Source: Tigriopus japonicus
Lineage: Eukaryota; Arthropoda; Copepoda; Harpacticoida; Harpacticidae
Reading direction: 5' to 3'
Assembly: GCA_010645155.1 (NCBI GenBank)
Contig: CM021316.1
Location: forward strand, 613,113-677,112
Length of the DNA stretch: 64,000 bases
The notes below the pieces were generated by a model, which ran no database searches, was not told the origin of the DNA, and worked only from the letters and a program-made list of their open reading frames with translations. Position 1 is the stretch's first letter. Each line of letters begins with the position of its first letter. The position numbers were made by a program, and so were the translations under genes. Below, piece by piece: positions 58,401 through 64,000 of this stretch.

Positions 58401-58562
58401 GGGTTGTGCGGGATCATTTTGACCTTTGCCACCCCGTTATGTTGCGCCATCTTTGAACAGAGGGCCTCCATTCACGTGGACAAATTGGAACCTGAACTGA
58501 AGAACAAGTTGAGGGACTTGAAGAGCCCAGCTGAGTATGTCTACTACAATAAGGGCCTTTGA
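55480..58562 (+). CDS. SFXN1: Sideroflexin (mitochondrial inner-membrane amino-acid transporter, SFXN1/3-like)
   Basis: Five exons, 55480-55628, 56268-56448, 56960-57221, 58139-58251 and 58317-58562, with consensus GT-AG sites and closing phases; 316 aa, against 322 for human SFXN1. Starts [20 protein letters not shown], then [10 protein letters not shown]. The family blocks are intact: the central [20 protein letters not shown] with [16 protein letters not shown], then [37 protein letters not shown] and the C-terminal [12 protein letters not shown], ending YNKGL. About four to five membrane segments lie between 100 and 290. SFXN1 and SFXN3 import serine into mitochondria for one-carbon metabolism; assignment to a specific paralogue here is by overall resemblance. 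Intron 3 holds a long hairpin MITE. Confidence 0.97.
57306..57596. mobile_element. Long hairpin MITE in sideroflexin intron 3
   Basis: Near-perfect palindrome. The left arm starts AGGTCGGTTGTTGAGGTAC and the right arm ends GTACCTCAACAACCGCCGAC plus CT. Arms of roughly 130 bp are separated by a very short loop (ATTAAGAAA) near 57465. The left arm carries an extra 24 bp around TAAAGAAGCTCTTCTTTAAG, itself palindromic. AATAT flanks both ends, a possible 5-bp duplication. Confidence 0.85.
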
Positions 58563-60138
58563 GGAAAGACATTGGAGGCCTTGACAATGCAATGATGCTG
58601 ACTCAACTTGAACTTAGTGAAGTGCTTGCCTCTCAGTGTCTCCACACGCGGAATCAATCACATTCAGAAGAGTTGATTCGTTTATGAACTTCCACAGCTG
58701 CCTACATAAATCAAATATAAATATATAGCAATATCTAAGAGAGGTTGTGAGTGATTTGAACCGCGAAAGTCACATTTCAGAGTACAATGAATTGATTATT
58801 TTTGCGACAAGATCGGATTTCTGAAGAGTAGGGAATGAAGTTCCTAAAGGTCTAGTTAAGAAGTTTTCCAGTTTGAGCCATACTTTAGCTTTAGTCGTCA
58901 TTTGTCAATCTCGAAGAAAAGCGTGTATTTAAAAGTAAACTTTAAAATTACGTGACTGAAGCACAAAAATCAAAACAAGACATTTTGGCTTTTCTCCCAG
59001 TTTTATTTCGTTTTTGGTATATTCACCATTTCTATCTATTTCAATAACCATTAGACAGACCTGTGTCAATTAGTTCTTAAATGTAGTTAATTACAATTAC
59101 ATTGGTTTCAAAAGTAATTCAATTACAATTACTTTATTTTCAAATGTAAATAATTACAATTACATTCCAAAAGTAATTGAATTACATTCAATTATTTATT
59201 AACATTAGTTTTTCAAACCAAGCTTGAAATCCTTTTTTTCAAATTGCAAAATGTGCAAAGACCATCACAAACCTGCGAGCTTTTTGTGAATGAATTTACA
59301 TACCGAAAAATATTGGAAGGACGGGGAAAAATTTGCGAAATTTCTAATCCCAGAACTTTCTATGTAGGTAAAAATGTAAATTGATTTGACAATTAATTTG
59401 TAATTGAAAAATTCAAGTACATGAGCTCAAATGAGGTACAATTTCTTGGAAATGTCATTAAAATTACGTCATTGTAATTTCACAGGTCTGTTTTTAGAGG
59501 ACTAAAGAATATTTCTCATAAATCTTGACTCAACTTAGACATAGACCACGGAACTAATTTAGAAATCCTTGACTTTAATCTAGTTAGTGATGGATCAAAA
59601 GAGAGCTTAAACGAAACAAAACTCAGCGGACTGACTAAAACATCATGAAGACGGAATTCGCCTTAAAATTCATTCATGTCGCTCATGAATTTGAGGAGGG
59701 AAATATGTTCTTTTATTCGTGGATTGACTTTGCATCAACTGATCAAGCGACAGTATCAAAACAAAAGAGAAAAACTGTTCGAACAGCTTGCAAGAAATAA
59801 GGGTTCGAGTTTTCGGCTCTTGAAAAAAACTTGTATCATCAAGCTCGTCTTCAACTACGATAGAGGGGAGGCAGATTTAAACGCATGAAGTGCGGTCACT
59901 CTATGAAAATCAAAACAAGAAAAAGATGTTCACAGCTTACAGCTGATGAACCTCAAAATTGTGTAAGCTGTTTTGCGTTTGTCAATATTTCGAAAGTGAG
60001 TCTATTTGGAGGTTTAAAAAAAACATCACCAAACCTCCGTTATTTATCGTACGCTTTCGGTTTCGGCTTGCATAATGGAGGGAACTAAAAATCGAAATTT
60101 CTGTCATATGTGGATGCTACCAAAAATATATTTGACTA
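58563..60138. other. Spacer after sideroflexin, no gene recognised
   Basis: Contains AATTACAATTACATT simple sequence at about 59085-59200. No exon chain. The frames at 59676-60088 have no recognisable features. Confidence 0.45.
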
Positions 60139-60146
60139 ATGATCAT

Positions 60147-60675
60147 TAGGGCCCGGAAATAATTTTTTTAAAATATAAAATATTTTAAAGATATTTCCCC
60201 ACTTTTCCTCGATATTTTAAATAATTTGGCTGTTTCAAGGAAAAAATAAATATTTTCTCGAACATTCTAGTCAAAAAAATATTTGGGGCAAAATTGAGGA
60301 AAAGAAATGAATGACCAATGCTCAACAGAGCGTTTCCAAAATGAACCTAAAATACAAAATCTCTACAAAACGGCATTTGTACTAATCAAAACTATTGTCA
60401 AATTCGCAAAAACTGCGCCATCTATTGAGTCAAATTGAAAATTGTATTGTTTAAATCAATTATATGACAAGTTTGCCCCCCAAAACGGTCAAATGCATCA
60501 TTTTCACCAGGAACAAATTTGGAAAATCGGTGCACACAGACAAAAATTCCAAAAATGGCCTTGTCAAAAAAAATACTTCTTAAATATCCGGCTTTTTTCC
60601 AAATATTTTGGGCTTTTGAAAAAAATATATGTTGGATATTTTATCACTTTTTTGCAAATTTTTTTCCGGGCCCTA
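60147..60675 (-). mobile_element. hAT-like MITE family H3, copy 2 (529 bp)
   Basis: Ends TAGGGCCCGGAAA and TTTCCGGGCCCTA with a perfect 8-bp target-site duplication ATGATCAT at 60139-60146 and 60676-60683. Inverted relative to 5146-5673. Confidence 0.93.
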
Positions 60676-60870
60676 ATGATCATAAATGCTCCGTGAGCCT
60701 TAACTCAAGCTTTATTCGTTTCAAAAGGCAAGCCTTCAAGAACTTACTTTAATTAGACTCGAGTTTTTTATTCAGACCCATAACTACATTTCAAACCCAT
60801 CTTGAAACGGAAAGAGTAGGTTTGATTCAATTGCAGGTTTGGCAGAATAGAAATAACTATTCACAGACGG

Positions 60871-60876
60871 TTTATT
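60871..60876 (-). terminator. Poly(A) signal AATAAA (minus strand)
   Basis: AATAAA on the minus strand about 70 nt beyond the INCENP stop codon. Confidence 0.65.
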
Positions 60877-60945
60877 ATTTCAAGGGTTGGGTTTATAAAG
60901 TGTTAGTATTTTAATGGATATGGGACAGAAGGGAAGTTCAGGTAT

Positions 60946-63900
60946 TCAGGATGCGGCGAATTTGTAGGATGTGGGCATCTTCCCCCATTGAGCACTGGAT
61001 GTTCGCTTGAAGAATCGTTTGCGTTGCTCCTTGAAGATCATGCTCAGATCAGGCAGATCGATTATAGCAAAGATTTGGTCCACATCAGGTGGATTATAAC
61101 ATTGTGTCAACAAAGCCGTTCGGAAGGCGTGTCCTAAAAACGAAGGAGGGTAAATTCGCTATTGAAGTGGTCATTTTTAGTATTCATTTATGACACTTAT
61201 TTGGGGTCCGTATATTTGGATTCTGGATATAATTACAAGAAGCACTGAATTTCCTGGATTGGGAGGCTAGCGATGAGAATTTTGATTACCAGTAGGATCA
61301 AGTCAACTGCGTTCTTCTATGAATGAGACCTTGCTGATGCTGGTTTGAATGCGCACTTAAATTTTCAGCTTCATCAAAATTTGAAGTCAAAAAAGTTGCT
61401 TTTTCATAGAAAAATTAGTGGCAATCCTACTGAGAATGAATGAATTAGCCCTCTTATGGTCATTGTTTTACCACAAAAGGGCGAGCTCATTCATTCTATA
61501 CCCTCTTCAGTACGTAAGTTTGTCAAGACATAACTTTTCATTCCAACATTGGATTAAGTTTAAAATTGTGAAACGTGGTCCATCCAACCAAAGCAATGTC
61601 TCATTTACAGAAAGACGCAATATGTTTGATCCTACGGGTAATCAAAATTACCATGGCAAGCTTCCACTCCAGGAAATTCAGTGCTTCTTGATCATTTCTT
61701 GCCTCTGGTGTCTTGAAAACTCTTTACATTTCCCAACAAACAAAAAAGATCAATTATACGGTTTAGCAGTAGTATCTTTACAGCATTGTTAAAGGATGAC
61801 GTAAGGTTCATTTCTTTTAACGAGTAGGACTTTGTTCGAGGTCAGGTGATTTCGATTGTGAGCACGTTTTCCAAAATACCAATTTTTCTGCAAAACTTCA
61901 TTCTTTGTCAATTACGTATCTACTCTCATTTCAGTTCTTAGTTAAAAAAGAACACAAAAAATTACACTTGGCTGGAAGTCCTAACCTCAAAACACATGGA
62001 GTTTGACTTCTTTCTTACCTGACGCCCATGACGGGAGAATTTTCCGAGGTTGTTCCTCATCGTCAGTATCATCATCCGATCTGAGATCATTAATGTCATA
62101 GTTGTTGGGATTCTCCAGAGGCTCTGGCGGAAGCTCGTGTCTGGCCGGAGTCATGTCATACGAATCCGGATTATCTTTCGTCGCCGATTGCGATGATGAC
62201 ATTGGTGGTGGTGGTGGTGGTGCCACTTCAGAAACCGTGGTGGTGGTGGGACCTTTGGTGAAGGTCGAGTTCAGATTCTCGGTTTCTGAGGATTTGTCCG
62301 CTTCATAGGTGGTGTTTAACTCGTGATGCTGTAATCAAAAGAGATGGGTTATTTTGAGTTTGTATCTACTTTTTGACAAAACATTAGGAGTCACCTGAAC
62401 AGGTTTGGTTTGGGGTTCTGCTTTCTTGAATCGAGTTTCCTCTTGTTTTTGTTCTTGGGCGAGCTGAAGTTTCCGTTGACGTTCCTCTTCCTCCAAACAC
62501 TTGCGTTTCTCTTCAAGGGCCTCTCGACGTTTCTGTTCTTGATCCAAGCGCTTGGCTTGGTTCTCTTTGAATTTTTGAATTTCTAGAATGAGTAGTAATA
62601 GGACCTAAGATGATGCCATTGAAGCTTTTTTTTTGTTTTGACTCAACTAAAACACAGTCCTTGTGCAAAGGACCAACCTTTGCTCTACTTTGGTCAGTCC
62701 AGGGTGTGCAAATGTTTGAAAGGTTAAAAAATGTTCCTAAACGGACCTTGGGAGCCCTTTTTTAAAGCCTTTATTTTTAAAAAACAAAAAATAAGTTGCA
62801 TTTTTAAACATTCTAGAGATTGAGAGGGGGAGACCAAAAGGCAAACTTAAATATTTAGAAAATGGTCCATCACAACTCACTTTTAATGCCTCCATAACCT
62901 TCAGATTCCCTACAGAAACTTGCAACTTCTCGGGGACCAACATAACTCAAATCTTGTTTCAAAGTAATCAACCACAACATTATTAAGACTATCCATACCT
63001 GCTAGTTTGTCTAGACGCGCTTGTTCGGCTTTGACCACCTTTTCGGTGACCTTTTTCTTCAAGGCCTCTTCTTGGTGTTTGCGCGATTCTTCTGCTCTGC
63101 GCATCTTCTCCTCGCGTTCTGCTCTTTTCTCCTCGATTTGTCGCTTCCGCAGTTCCTCTTTCTCGCGGAGCTGTTCCTCCTTCATCAATTCCTTTTCCTT
63201 GATCTTTTCCTCCTTCTTCTTGCGTATTTCCTCCGCAGTCGGCTTCTTTTCCTTGGCTGCTGAAGGGAAGAAACTGAAAGCACTAGAAATCAGCCCGTTC
63301 TTCTTGATCTTTTCCGCGGAGCCCAGGAATTTGGAAAGCGGGGCTCGAGTTTTCAGAGCTCTTTCAGAGGACAGGATGTTGGAACCACTTAGAGTGGCTG
63401 GGAGACGTTTCTTCTCAGAGGAATAAGTATGGAGATGACTGGCACTGAAGGGCATTTTTCGAAGATTGGCCTTCTCCTGTGACCTGGACATGGACATGGT
63501 GAGCTCCTTTGGCTTGGGTACCCTCCTGATCCTCACGGGTTGTTTGTCATTAATCACGGGCTTGGGAAGAGGCTTTGTACTAGTGGTTTCTTCTTCGTGT
63601 TCTTTGTCTTCGATATCCTCTTCGTCTTCTTCAGTGTTGTCTTCAGCCGTTTCATACTCATCATCGACAGCCATAGGTTCATCCTCTTCTTGTTCAACCT
63701 GTTTTACTCTAGCCTCTTCTTCTTCCTCTTCCTTCTTGCGTTGCTCCTCAGCTTCTCTCTCTTTCTTTTCTTGTAGAAGCCGTTCCTCCTCTTCTTTTTC
63801 TTTGCGCAGCCGTTCCTTTTCTTCTTCGTCCTCTTTCCTGCGCCTTTCCTCCTCTGCAATCCTCTTTAGTTCGGCCTGCCTTTGCCTTGCTTCTTCCGCA

Positions 63901-64000
63901 AGGCGCTCTTGTTCCTCTTTCCTCCTGCGCTCTTTTTCCTCTTCTTCTTCTTGGCGCTTTCTCTCTTCCTCCTCTTCTTGCTCTTTCTTTTTCCGCGCCT
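60946..64000 (-). CDS. INCENP: INCENP, inner centromere protein (C-terminal part, runs off the right edge)
   Basis: Four exons on the minus strand: 62999 to beyond 64000, 62395-62582, 62019-62328 and 60946-61133, with closing phases. Exon at the edge: a very long Glu/Lys/Arg-rich helix (for example [20 protein letters not shown]) interrupted by an acidic-basic linker at about 63290-63670. Then [20 protein letters not shown]. The third exon has a run of prolines and [14 protein letters not shown]. The C-terminus carries the IN-box that binds and activates Aurora [38 protein letters not shown], then [11 protein letters not shown] with the TSS phosphorylation site. INCENP is the scaffold of the chromosomal passenger complex (Aurora B, survivin, borealin) in mitosis. 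The N-terminal survivin/borealin-binding region lies outside the window. Confidence 0.96.
61236..61690. mobile_element. Palindromic MITE family P1, copy 3 (455 bp)
   Basis: CAAGAAGCACTGAATTTCCT at the left, AGGAAATTCAGTGCTTCTTG at the right. Flanks ATAATTA and ATCATTT match weakly, so this copy is older or its duplication has decayed. In the last INCENP intron. Confidence 0.88.

Noticed and set aside
63007..63776. Plus-strand frames of 78-139 codons near the right edge
   Set aside because: They are antisense shadows of the Glu/Lys-rich INCENP coil, giving Phe/Leu/Ser-rich nonsense.

Overview
The window is nuclear DNA from an animal, most likely an arthropod and probably a copepod-like crustacean. 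The genes are split by GT-AG introns (one GC-AG), GC content is low, and the repeats are typical of invertebrates: many hAT-type elements with 8-bp target-site duplications, Jockey/CR1-like and R2-like LINE relics, and tRNA-derived SINEs. The copepod guess is inference from the style of the secreted and receptor-like proteins. Three genes are recognised with near certainty by reading exons whose splice phases close exactly: LARGE-type xylosyl/glucuronyltransferase (minus, 48783-54167 plus an N-terminal part not firmly placed), sideroflexin (plus, 55480-58562, complete, 316 aa) and INCENP (minus, 60946 to the right edge, 5' part missing).

Layout. 1-7.6 kb is repeat-rich with no gene I can support. 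7656-8931 is a small two-exon gene for a secreted precursor: signal peptide, very acidic propiece, short cationic six-cysteine tail, with a TATA box and a poly(A) signal. 10.4-13.1 kb holds a hAT MITE and an R2-like LINE relic. 14365-14604 (minus) is a 79-aa protein with TATA box and poly(A) signal. 16.2-19 kb (plus) carries exons for an LDLa module followed by the start of a Cys-loop ligand-gated channel ligand-binding domain. 20.4-23.1 kb is a SINE and two LINE relics. 23.4-28.1 kb (plus) carries exons for PAN/apple and C-type-lectin modules. These two exon sets look like complementary halves of one modular receptor family. 28.4-33.6 kb is a stack of nested elements, including a 2345-bp hAT transposon with an 8-bp target-site duplication and only three nonsense changes in its transposase. 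34-38.5 kb has repeats and a 22-bp minisatellite. 38556-40257 (plus) is a three-exon secreted PAN-like protein of 266 aa. 42839-44189 (minus) is a two-exon four-transmembrane protein of 188 aa. 44.2-48.8 kb is intergenic. LARGE, sideroflexin and INCENP fill the rest; LARGE and sideroflexin are divergently arranged and sideroflexin and INCENP converge.

The genes do not form a pathway. LARGE acts in Golgi O-mannosyl glycan extension, sideroflexin in mitochondrial inner-membrane amino-acid transport, INCENP in the chromosomal passenger complex. The receptor-like PAN/CTLD/LDLa/channel exons and the PAN-like secreted protein hint at a local cluster of extracellular recognition genes. The strongest leads for something undescribed are the six-cysteine precursor, the modular lectin-channel receptor pieces, the unrecognised 79-aa, 188-aa and 266-aa proteins, and the set of hAT and palindromic MITE families whose insertion history can be read from target-site duplications and one empty-site comparison.
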